From Trebouxia sp. TZW2008 (taxonomy: Eukaryota > Chlorophyta > Trebouxiophyceae > Trebouxiales > Trebouxiaceae), in the NCBI GenBank assembly GCA_002118135.1, contig BDIU01000040.1:124001-188000 (forward strand): DNA of 64,000 nt, read 5' to 3'. The translations under genes were made by a program, and so were the position numbers. Below the pieces are notes generated by a model. The model did not search any database. It saw only the letters and a list, made by a program, of their open reading frames with translations, and was not told the DNA's origin. Below, piece after piece: positions 30,042 to 40,800 of this stretch (position 1 is the stretch's first letter; each line of letters starts with the position of its first letter).

Positions 30042-31143
30042 GGGCGATGGATCATGTGCAAATTTGACCTAGGTTATTGCAAATGTGTTTGAATAGCTGT
30101 TGACTGCTCAACAGCAGCTGCAGGCTTGCGGGTTTGCATTGTAAGAGCTTTCATGTGCATACGCTTTGTTAAGGTGTAAGCTGTAAGGTACCATGCTGTT
30201 TAGGCTTGACAACGCTGATGCATCTGCAGCGCAGCATAGCATACACCCTCTCTGTGCGAAGTCGTGAGTCTCATCGACAGGACATAACAACATTAGAGTC
30301 CACTGCCTGTCATGACAAAAAGATCACATTGGTCAGCAGCGCAGTTATTAAGCTTTGACCATGGCACTGTGCCCCTCAGAACGGTGCTTTTACAGACCTT
30401 GCCTGGCAATTGGTCCGAAGGATGCAGCTACTAAGCAATAAGGGCATGTATGCACACTCCATCCGATATCACGGCCTCTCTGTCCCGAATTGACTGTTGA
30501 CATGTCATTCTCCCAAGCCTAAGGAAATTTCACAATTTTGGTCTTGTTAGGGGGGAAACTGCTTGGGTTGTAAGGTTTATATGCGCTTCTACGGTGGGAG
30601 TCAGGGCTTCAACATGCACCACATGGCATCAGCTGTTTTCTAAATCAAGCAATCATCAAACGCAATGCACCTTGCTGACAAGAGACAATCAGCAGTGCTA
30701 CTTGCTGACATTGCATTTGCAGCAGGCTGCTAACGTCAACTGGACAGTCCCCTCTGAAAGCTGTGATTAGTAGCCATTCATGATATTAGGGCCATGTGTA
30801 TGCCACATTATCATCGTGGCATCGATGACGCACATGCTTCGCGCTTCGCTCACGCTTCGCATCATGCCGCAAGTTCGCGTGCATATTGTTCATAACCTAA
30901 ATTGTGGCTCACTTTATCAAGTTGTGTGAGATCCTTCCTTGTGCGGCAGGTCCCTGCTTGCATCTGCCACATTGAGTCAACATGGGGAGCTGACGGCATG
31001 TGCATCGTTCATTCGCCCGCAGACACACTCCACGATATTTGGCAGACGTGATCGAGCTTACCATAGTGTTTCAGGCTTCACAGCACACTTTTCTGTCTTT
31101 CTGTCGCTTCAGGTGCGCCTGAGCAACTCGCCTGGCGCTTATT

Positions 31144-31179
<36 letters not shown>

Positions 31180-31434
31180 CATTTGTTTCACCTGCGGTAT
31201 CGCTCACACGGGCGCACTGCCAGTCATTTGCATGGCTTGTTGCAGTTGCTGCAGTGGGGAGCGTGCGTATCCTGGGAAGAAGAGTATGTCAGCCTGAAGT
31301 CGACGGTTTACGCTTATTTTCACCGTCATCACTTTTACGGCATGTATTACGCGACCTTGCAAACGAATCCAGGAATCTACAGCACAGTACTTAGCGCTTT
31401 ACTTACGACCAGTTCAAATAGGCTCCACGCTCAC
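30042..31434. other. Intergenic, no gene seen; (GAGCCC)n near 31145
   Basis: No conserved coding sequence was recognised. A hexanucleotide (GAGCCC)6 microsatellite lies at 31145-31180. A short imperfect run of CTTCGC/TCACG motifs lies near 30837-30868. The right part probably holds the promoter of the candidate at 31435. Confidence 0.5.
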
Positions 31435-32030
31435 CATGTCAACTGACTCCCAGCAGGTATGCTCTGCCGGGCTAATCTTGCTTTGTTCTTGACCACACTT
31501 TGTCCTGATGTGCGCTGATTAATTGAGCACTTGTCTTGTAGGAAAAGCAGTTCCTGCTTGGCAGCCAGGGGACATCGAGCTTGACTTTGTTGGTACTGAC
31601 AGGTCGGTCCTTTTTACACTTGACTTGCTCCTGTGTTTGGTGGATCTGCTCGAGAGCCCTTTGAGTATCCGGATCCTAATGCGGCTATTGGTTTGCAGGC
31701 TGTTGCTGCAGGATACAGTGGAGTCTCTTCACACAAGCTCGCTGAGTTCTGTCTGCATCCATCCATGCACCTGCTACATTGGCTTTGTCGTCACGCACAA
31801 AGATCAGGGCAAATGCTCTACGCTGGTGAACCCGGATTTCTGCCCGAGGTGCCACGTAGAGAGCGTGCTCCTGTAACACCAGGGCAGACTGTTATGGGTG
31901 GACCAGCACCACCAGGGGCATGGGGGGGGGAGCAAGCACTCGTGCTTGCGACGAACCACAGAGCCGAGCGTGTGCTGAGTCCAAGTGTAGTGGCCGTAGG
32001 CCTTGCCCTTGTGGCGTAACCTGCACCTCC
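31435..32030 (+). CDS. Weak candidate gene, unrecognised product
   Basis: ATG at 31435 sits in a CACCATG context and begins MSTDSQQ, followed by a CAG|GTATGC donor. After a TAG acceptor at about 31541 the sequence stays open in two frames; one reads VPAWQPGDIELDFVGTD. A further open stretch (REPFEYPDPNAAIG, then GEPGFLPEVPRRERAPV) runs to about 32018. I could not close the phases into one model, and minus-strand frames also stay open at 31892-32218. I do not recognise a family. It could be a small gene convergent with ATP synthase gamma, or no gene at all. Confidence 0.25.
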
Positions 32031-32750
32031 AGATAAGAGGGCAGGGTCAAAACACAAAGACTGTTTTTTGGGGTGCGATATGGCCACACGTCCTCGTCGG
32101 GCACCCTGTCAACGTTTGCAGCATGTGCTGCGATGGCCATGATGTTGTCAACACCTTCAATTGTGTTCGTCAACACGCTTAAGTACAGGAGTAGATTTGC
32201 AAATGATCCTGTGGCCAACTGCTCGACCTACTGCAGGCAACTGTTATCTGCAATGTGTTTAGTGCCTTGATTTGGACACAGGCAACCCTCTGCTCTGCAG
32301 CACATGTAACGCATTTGGTGATTCGCTTGCTCTGATACTGCATCACAACTGTCAGTGTGCATTTCAAAAGTACAGTCCCATGACAGCACAGGGCCACCTG
32401 AAGCAGATTCATTTTGCTGGCTTGATAACTTGTTTGTGATGTAACAAAATGCATTGCATGCTTCCTTGGAATTCAGTCAAATTTGTAAAATTGCATGCCT
32501 GGCCTTGCTGCTTTCGGAAAGTGCTACGGTGGCATCCAATGACACCATTTCCATCGTCAACGTTTGGTGCCCCTGGCTGAATGGGACATGGCTTTAGACA
32601 GCGACTGCATGGTATTGCAGCAAGCACCGCACCAGTGTGCACCGTGTGCAAGAATGGTCTGGTCCTTATATGCATGGCGGACGGTGCATGACATCAATGA
32701 TGCTTGTTAAGTTTTCTGTTACTTTTGCTAAGTTAAGACTTCTACAGCTA

Positions 32751-35700
32751 TCAACCTTCCAGTGCAGCAGCACCAGAGATAATCTCAATAAGCTCTGTGG
32801 TGATAGCAGACTGGCGAGACCTGCAGGACAAATCATGCAAGCCATCAGTAAGTGTCAAAATCAACAGGGATCCTCAAGCATCAGCACATGCCTAGTTCTG
32901 TTTGCAGGCATTGAGCACCATTGTTGCACCAGTCAACACAGCAACTCATGTCATGCAAGTGTTCATACCTTGTGTGCAACCAAGCACAAAACAAACAGAT
33001 GCACACGCATGAGTGACAAATGTGGCATTGCACATGCATGTGCTGACAGTCTTGACAATGTCATCAACAGGTGATGACTGAGATGCAGAACTGCTTGCAG
33101 ACCTGTTGTAACTGAGTGTAAGCTTGCCAAGCATTTCTGAAGCGTTCTTGGTGGAACTCTCCATGGCTGCCATGCGGGATGCCTGCTCACTGCAGTTATT
33201 CTCAAGAGCTGCATTGTACAGCGTCTGCAATGCACATAAACTGTTTCAGTCAGAGTTTCAATTCAGTGCAGCGGGAGACACATGACAGACAAGGCATGAG
33301 GCACAGTGACGGTTCTGCATAAGCGGGTGTCATCGCTATCTGCAGCTGTACATGCGTGCAAGAGCAACAAGAAAAGGGCGGTTACTGCTGCTAGCTGGTA
33401 CTGGCTCTGTAACTGTGTGCATGATCAGCAGCTACAGGTGCGTGAAAATGATGCAGTCACACGGCAATCACAGCCTGCATTGTGAGGATCAACAGCTATA
33501 GATACAGGTGCATGCACATCAAGCAGTCACACGAGGGTCTTGACTGCTGGCTGGGCCTCAGCCAAAGCAGCTCTGCCCTGTCAGGACTCTTCGATGTAGC
33601 TGAAGTTCACACTAAAGTCAAGGTTTGAGGCACTTCAAGAAGTTTGCATCAGCATACACGTACAGCTACAGGTGCATGCAAGGGATGCATGCAAGTTGTC
33701 CAGTGATGGGGTAGTTACTGCTGCCAGCTCAAACTCAGCCAAAACTTGTAGTAGCTCTACCCTGCCATGAAAATTTACTGCAATCACAGGCTCACACTAC
33801 AGATGCATGACCCAGCAGGGACTGTGCATCAGGGTGCATCAGCAATTATAGATGCATGCGAGCATTGCAGTGACAGGGTATCTACTGCTGCCAGCTGGAA
33901 CTCAGCCAGGTCTTGCAGCAGCTCTGCCCTGTCAGGGCCTTCAATCTCATACTGGTCTAGCGCACCTCCTGCCTCAACGCTCTTCTCCAGAGCCTGTAGT
34001 GCAGCCAGCAGTCAATTTCAATGACGTCAAGAACAATGGTGTATATGGTTCAGGATAGTACAGGACCAAGTTGTTTGGAGACAGTTGCTTCAGTATTGAA
34101 ACAGCTGGGCTGCCTAGCATACATCTAGAACGAATGGAATGAATGTTTGATAATCGTGACGACTACAAGGGTAATGATACCAATCATCAAGACAATGATC
34201 AATGATGGTCCAACACATTTGCTGCATCTAGTCTTTTATTCAGAGCTAGCAGCGCAGACAGCAGCAAAGTCTAAATATCGTGCCTTGCATTGAGCGAAGA
34301 GGAGCTTGCAATCACCTTGCAGTGCAGTCAGCATTAACATCAACATGGTGTTGCATTGCATTGAGTCAACAGGAGCTTGCGACCATCTGGCAGTGCAGTC
34401 AGTGCCAATTCCAAAATGGCTTTGCATTGCATTCAGTCAAGAGGAAGCTTGGGATTAGCTTGCAGTTCAGTCAGCAGCAACAGCAATGTGGCTGTGTATT
34501 ACCTTCAGTAAACAGATGCTTCATAACATTGCACGAGACAATGAAGACCAGTTCACATGTCAGCACAAGATGTGTCAGTGTGGTAGTTAGGCAAAGGATT
34601 ACTGCCCTTGAAGCAGCTGTTCTGACAAACAGAACCGAAGCACAATCCAACATCAATTTTGAGTTGAGAAACAGCAAGAATGGAAGTGAAGCGCATATAG
34701 ATGAACAGCTTACATCAGGGCTCAGGACTGTTGCAATGGTTGGCTTGAAGGAGACAGCGGACCCAAATCTGTTGTACACTATGCGCAGCGCATCGTACTC
34801 AGTCTTCAGCAACTCCTCTGAGATGGCGCAGATCTGCAAATGCATTTGCAGTCAGCAAGACAGGCTGGGTATGCACTGCATCTAAGTTTGAGCAGCTCCT
34901 TATGGCAGAGATCTGCAAATGTAACCGCAGTCAGCACATTGACTTGCACAGCGCCTTGCATCCAGTCTTGAGCAGCTCTTTACGGCACAGATCTTCAAAC
35001 ACAATTCCAGTCTGCACAATAGTTTGTACAGCGCATTGTACTCAGTCTTCAGCAGCTCCTCTGAGATGGCACAAATCTGCAAACACAATTCCAGTCAGCA
35101 CAATGTTTTGCATGATGCATTGCATTCAGCCTGGAACAGCTCCTTACTGGCACAGATCTGCAGCATATTGCACTGAGGAAAGTAGTTTGCTTAGCACTGG
35201 ACTGAGCAGCTCAAGCAAAGTGGCACAAGTAACCGCAGATGCATTTGCTGCTAGCAAAACAGCAGTGTTGGTGTAACAGCAGCCCTTTTCATGGCAGCAC
35301 GCATCCAGACAAGCGGGGCAGCTTGATCATACTTAGTGCAACGTATTCTTGCATGTTGGGACACAAGGGCTGTCTTCCTGAATGCCTGTCAAAGCATGCT
35401 GCTGTCAGACTAATCTGCGGCGTGCCATAAATTTATTCTTGCTGTTTGAAGCACCTGCATTTGTTGCTGATGCTTTCATGTGTACAGGCCTAGACAGTAT
35501 GCATTGTGGTGAGTTGGTGCAGCAATGCTGTCTTGCTGACGAGCTGTTGCTGTCGACCACGGTTTGCTGCTTGCTTTCACAGTAGCATTGTGATGCTGTC
35601 AACCTGCCTCAGCTGTTGCTCTGTGTATAGAGCTGAACAGTGTACATTGCAGACCTGCTGTTGAATCGCTCTATTTAAGGTACAAAGCCGTTCAGCCTGT

Positions 35701-35843
35701 AGCCACATGGCAACAGCTGTCGCCGCAGACGTAGCCAAAGGCGTGGTCCTTGATGGAAAGCCCTCGCATGCCTTGCCGTGCTGCTGCTGCTGTTAGCATG
35801 GCGCTGCTGTTTGTGCCGCTGCTGTTGGTGATGCTGCTGTAGG

Positions 35844-35903
<60 letters not shown>

Positions 35904-37430
35904 GATGATGTTGCTGGTACCACGCTGCTGCTGTTTTCTGCTGCTGCTGCTGCTGCTGCTGCTGTGCTGCACAAGGATGGGCTTTGCAGCCAGGAAAGCT
36001 GTGGCTTCCTCAGTGTTTTCCAGGGGCAGTGCACTTGCAATTGATGCAACTTTTGATATCAGGTGCTGGGAGAACTTGGTGAAGGCTGACCTGAGCAAAG
36101 GTGATGCGGAGCTTGTTGACGTCGTTCATGGTGGCTAGGATCTTGCTACGCTCCACACGCACAAGCTGGGCACGTCCCTTCTCGCCCATGACCACTATGT
36201 TTGACTTCTTGCCCTCTGCGCAAAGCATGCACAGCATGCAGGCATTGCTTTGTAAGGCCAACACATGCTGATGCAATTCAAGTAGAACATCGGCAATTAT
36301 CGAGGCTGGAGATGCTGCACTAGTGAGCATCTGCCTGGTCACAAACAGTCTACGCACATGGCGTGTGATCATTACAATGGGTCCATGCACTATCAATGTT
36401 GCATTGGCATGCATTGCATGCAAGCAATCTAGTGCACCTGGTAGCATGAGGTAGAACTGGGGACTCTACACAGATTCAGCAAAGATAACTCCCAATGACA
36501 AATCCAGCTCAAGCAGAAATTGCCAGAAACAGCAACGACTGTGGGACGCATGCCAATTCACTCGAGGGTGCCAGCCAAGTTGACGCATGAGAACCACTTG
36601 CGCAGATGTAGCTGCTTGCAAACAGCGCATGTGAAAAGATGTGTCTTCATGCATTTTCTGACAGCGGTGTGTGCTCACCTCCCTCTGTGGCTCTCAAAAC
36701 TCCTCTGGTGTACTTTGTGACTGTACTGTTGATACCACCACACAAGCCCTTGTCTGAGGTGTATGCCACAGTCACATTGTTCTCCACATCAGCTCCTGCA
36801 TTTCAATGACTTGCTCAAATTCAACAGTACAGAGTGCATGAAAAGCTTGCATTTGCACTGCTGCCAATTCAACTTAGAAGCAGGCGTCAAATGTAACCAA
36901 GCTAGCTACCTGGCAGGTCTCCCAAACTCTTGACTAGTGGCACAATTAGTCCACGAGCTTTCTCTGTGGAGACTTGTGCAACCCTCATCTTCGAAGCAGC
37001 AACCATTTTCATGGCCTTCGTGATCTTCTGGATGTTGGTCACAGACCTCATTCGCTGCTTCACTGTGGCAGGCGTTGCAAGTCAACAGCAGCACTCAGAA
37101 ATGCAGATTACTGTTGCTCAGGCGTTTTCTGCTCATGAAAGCATGCAAGATGGTCGAGTGGAGCTGTTGATATCGTGATGGCATGCACCTGCAAGCTGGG
37201 AGGCCAATCGAGCTCCATCTGGATTGAGAAGACTGCGATGCAAGCATACAGACGTTAAAAACGCACAAGCTACATCTGCACGCATCGCTTGGGCTTCGTT
37301 AGCGCCCTTACCCCGGCACTTGTGTTCCTGCTGCAATCTGACTCGCCTGTTCCAGAGAAGCGGTCGCGCCGGGCGGTGGCTGCGCCAGCAAGCGCTGGCA
37401 AAGCTTAGCCCCTGACCTGCGAAGGGCCAT
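32751..37430 (-). CDS. Mitochondrial ATP synthase F1 subunit gamma
   Basis: Gamma is the rotating central stalk of mitochondrial ATP synthase. Minus-strand exons: 37430-37312 (end uncertain), 37062-36910, 36795-36679, 36215-36091, 34833-34714, 33993-33886, 33224-33103, 32820-32751, about 310 residues. Exon 1 encodes a basic, amphipathic leader (MALRRSGAKLCQRLLAQ), a probable mitochondrial presequence. Exon 2 gives MRSVTNIQKITKAMKMVAAS. Then follow YTSDKGLCGGINS, VVMGEKGRAQLVR, EYDALRIVYNRF with PTIATVLSPD, and LDQYEIEGPDRAELLQDLAEF. The end is the conserved SEQASRMAAMESSTKNASEM and AITTELIEIISGAAALEG, then stop at 32753-32751. It lacks the Cys-bearing regulatory insert of chloroplast gamma. 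Phases close from exon 2 onward. The exon 1/2 junction needs transcript support, since the strongest donor leaves the wrong phase. Confidence 0.93.
33370..33770 (-). repeat. Decayed copies of the 3' edge of ATP synthase gamma exon 33993-33886
   Basis: On the plus strand CTGCTGCCAGCT, a few bases, ACTCAGCCA and CTCTGCCCTGTCAGG recur at about 33380, 33545 and 33716. They match the real exon end at 33886-33940. Relative to transcription they lie downstream of the real exon, carrying its donor side. Confidence 0.8.
34060..34148 (+). mobile_element. Possible third LINE 3'-end fragment
   Basis: GGAGACAGTTGCTTC, then CAGCTGGGCTGCCTAGC, then GAACGAATGGAATGAATG parallels the LINE tail at 14236-14315 (GAAGACAGTTGATTGC, CTAGTTGGGCCTGCTGAG, AATGAATGAATG). 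The similarity is weak and partly deleted. Confidence 0.4.
34280..34475 (+). repeat. ~70-bp tandem repeat, three copies, in ATP synthase gamma intron
   Basis: Units contain GCATTGAG.CAA.AGGAGCTTGC then TGCAGTGCAGTCAG. They occur at about 34288, 34356 and 34427. Confidence 0.8.
34880..35165 (-). repeat. Copies of the 5' edge of ATP synthase gamma exon 34833-34714
   Basis: On the minus strand CAGATCTGC.CCATCTCAGAGG (acceptor plus first codons, ICAISEELLKTEY) recurs at about 35090 (nearly complete). More decayed forms occur at about 35160, 34990 and 34915. All lie upstream of the real exon in the direction of transcription. Confidence 0.85.
35847..35964 (+). repeat. (CTG)n/(CAG)n trinucleotide tracts
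   Basis: There are about 18 uninterrupted CTG units to 35902 and a second tract of about 8 units at 35939-35964. On the sense strand of the ATP synthase gamma gene these are CAG repeats. They fall in the intron between exons 4 and 5, not in coding sequence. Confidence 0.95.
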
Positions 37431-37885
37431 GATGAACAGCGTGCAGCGCAATCCGCACAAATGTGCGTCTTCTGCAGTTGTGGCGCTCACTGCGGGTTTT
37501 GCGAGATTGAGAGCGAATTGAAGCAAATTTCAGAGATTCTAGTCACTAAGGTTTTTGATCAAATTTGTCACTCGAGAGCTTCAAGCGATGTGCTCTATGC
37601 GAGTGGGCAAGCGCACGATCGACCTGGCCGATAGCTATCATTGTATATCGGCCCCTAGACGAGGCTTTGTTCGGCACAGCCGCACCAAATTTAAGGCGCC
37701 TCCCGGTGTCCCCTGCAACAGGGGCTGTGATCGCCAATACTGATTGTTGACCTATTCCGATCAGTGCGGTTGAACACCTCGGCGTGCAGCGCAGACACGA
37801 TCTGCGCCATGCCGCAGTGGTATCTGGCTGATGTATTGAGGCTGTCGCAGCTGTCAGGCTGAAATAGCAGCAGGCCTGCGCAGAC
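37431..37885. promoter_or_regulatory. 455-bp divergent promoter region (ATP synthase gamma / MON2)
   Basis: The start codons of the two genes face away from each other 455 bp apart, so both 5' UTRs and both promoters must fit here. No TATA box is obvious. The region is more GC-rich in CpG-containing words (GGCCGATAGC, GTGCGG) than neighbouring introns. Confidence 0.6.
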
Positions 37886-40800
37886 ATGTCTAGCGAAGTC
37901 ATAGCTAGTGCTCTTGAGTCCGACTTGCGGCTCCTTTCATCCGAGGCGCGACGCGCAGATGGACTTGCAAGTCAGCTGACTGGGTGGCTGTCAGGACCTG
38001 AGCACCCGCAGATCAAGGAAGCCGCAGAGCGTGCTATTTTGCGCTTGCGATCCTTTGGTGCCAGGGAGGACAGCCTTGAGCACCTGAGAAACAGCAAGGT
38101 GCGTGTCTGTTAGCTGAACATGCAACTTGCACCAACATACTGACCCCAGATGTCATCAAGAGCTCTACCTGCTTGCAGGATGTCTTGCGCCCCTTTGTGA
38201 TGGCAATTGAGTCCAAAAGCTCCAAGCTGATATGCCTATCGCTCGTCAGCGTCCAAAAGCTGGTTGCAGCTGATGCAATTGCGCTTGATGGACTGCTGAT
38301 AGTCATTCAAGACATGGAACAGGTCTGAGACTTTCTGTATCACCATTTCAGTGCAATGTACTTGGAATGCTGATCGAGCATGCATACAGGTAGAAAGGAT
38401 GCATGACGAGGCTGTTCAGCTAAAGATCCTGCAGACAGCTCTCACTCTGATGCAGTCTACAACGCTGGCGCAGAATGAGGTGGGGATTACTGTACAGCCA
38501 CAATTTTCTTGCCAAATTGGCATCATCCGCAAGCAGATTACAGCACAATGTGACGCACTGCAGCACAATACAACATATATGCTGGCACTGCAGGAGGGCA
38601 TTGCAATGGTGCTGGGCATCTGCTTTAGGCTGCTGGCCAATGCCAAGAATACAGACAGCGTCACCAACACAGCCGCTGCAACAGTTCGTCAGGTCTGCAA
38701 GAGGCTTTGCAAGCGCCTGAGCCTATGCTCCTGCTGAAGCGCATAACATGCACTCGCTGACTCACACATTTCACTGCAAACAGCCGTTGTGGGCAGTGCA
38801 AAGTCTATCTCTGCTGCTGAGCATGCTTGCAATGGCTGTTGGTCGTAGCGTGCTTGCAATGTTTGACGCTTGCAGTCCAGCATGCAATGATTGATGACTG
38901 TAGCCCACCATCCAATGATTGACGACTGGAGCCCACCATCCAATGATTGACGGCTGCAGTCCAGCATCCAAAGATTGACGGCTGAGGTCCAGCATGCAAT
39001 GATTGATGACTGTAGTGCAGCATGCAATGATCGAACGCCACAGCCAAGCATGCTTGGAATGACTACAGGCTGTAGCTCTTGACTTTGATCATGTCCTGGT
39101 TTAATGGCAAAACATGCTCAGCAGCAGTGCATGCCTTGCTGGCCTGTACATCTCCCTGCATTGCTGCGCAATATGCCCTTCTGCAGCCGACCATGTTTGC
39201 AATGACTCAAGGCCAAAGCATGTTTGCAGGAAGCCTGGCAATGATGGGAGGTTGGACCCCAGCATGCTTGAAATGACTACAGGCTGTAGCTCCTGTCTTT
39301 GATCAAGTCCTGATTGACCTGAAGCAGAATGGCAGAACATGCACAGCAGCAGTGCAAGCTGTGCTGGCCTGTACATCTCACTGCAGGGCCTTGCAGGCTG
39401 AAGCGCCTCTTTGGACGCGTTCCATGCAGGCATGTTTGCAATGGTGCAGGCTGTAGCCCTTGTGTCTGATCATGTCCTGGTGGAGATGAAGCAGAATGGC
39501 AGTACAACCTCAACAGAGCCTGCCTCACTGGCCTGTTCAGCTCACTGCATCGCCATGCAATGTGTTCCTCTGCAGTCAAGTGTCCCTGTAATGAATGTAG
39601 GCTGTAGCCCTTGTCTTCGATCATGTCTTGGTAGAGATGAAGCAGAACGGCAGTACCGCCTCAACAGAGTCTGCTTCACCTGTACCTAGCAATCCTGGCA
39701 GCGTCAAGGCCACTGACACTCCAAGAGGAAGCAAGTCACCCAGGGGCAATGGCACAACAAACGCAGCCCTAAAGCTCCTGGATGATCTGTGCATGATGGC
39801 AACAGGTGAGACTGCAACAGTCTTTGTGGCTGGTTATGCTGCATGAGCAATGATCCATTGCCTTACAGCTACAATAAACGAGCAGGATTGATTGCTTGCA
39901 ACTGCATGCTGGGGAGCGCTAGGCATTGACTGGCAGTCTCTGCGTTCTTTACCTATTTTGGATGTGTGCAGCAGGCAATGGCAGCCTTCAACTGACACTC
40001 TGTACATGCAGAGGTTCAATTTGGTTAGGGAAAGACTTGCACTACTGGACCATGACTTTGGACAGGATTGTGTGGGCTCACTTTGCAGCTACTGTGAGCA
40101 CCCAGAGGGTCGTGGAATCTCATTAGCAAGCATGAAATGATGATTATGACAATCTGCATATGTCTCATCTGCTTTCGGTGTGTGCAGCAAGCGAAGGCAT
40201 GCTGAAGTGGCTGAAGGCTCCGGCTCTGCCCCGGCCCTTTGTGCTGGACCTGCTGGACTTTGTGCTGGGCAACAGCGCAGCGGTCTTCAGGTACAGCCTG
40301 CTACAAACCTTGCCTTGTTGCTGATTGCTTATGCTGTCCTGTTTTGCATAAGTGGTCTATCGAACAGCAGAAGTAGTCCTGCAGCACTGAGAGTTGGTGA
40401 GGAGCTTCGTCAAGAGTCACGCCTACTTACGTCATGATGTAGTGATGGTCACATGGCTTTCCAGCAGCGTGACTCATTTGGTGCATCACCATATAGTGAT
40501 GCACCACCATCACATGGCTTTGCAGCAGCAGAGCAGGTGCATCACCATGTATTGACAATCATTGTCACATGGCTTTCCAGGAGCATTTCGTTCCTTGAGA
40601 ATGCCGCACTGGTGAAAACCTGTCAACTGCTAACCACCCAGCTGCAAAACCTGCTGGACCCTGCTCATGCTACCATTTACAGTTGCAGTAACGACGCACT
40701 GTCACATGGCTTTGCAGGAGCATTCCTGCCGTTGAGCACGCCTTACTGGTGAGAGCCTGTCAGCTGCTGACCCCTCCGCTGCAAAATCTGCTGGATGCTC

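Noticed and set aside
35675..36098. Minus-strand ORFs of 124 and 101 codons with poly-Gln or poly-Ala
   Set aside because: They are produced by reading the CAG trinucleotide tract in an ATP synthase gamma intron. Flanking frames show no conservation and the gene splices across them.
32751..37430. Chloroplast rather than mitochondrial ATP synthase gamma
   Set aside because: The Cys-containing regulatory insert of chloroplast gamma is absent and the leader is short and Arg-rich, fitting a mitochondrial presequence.
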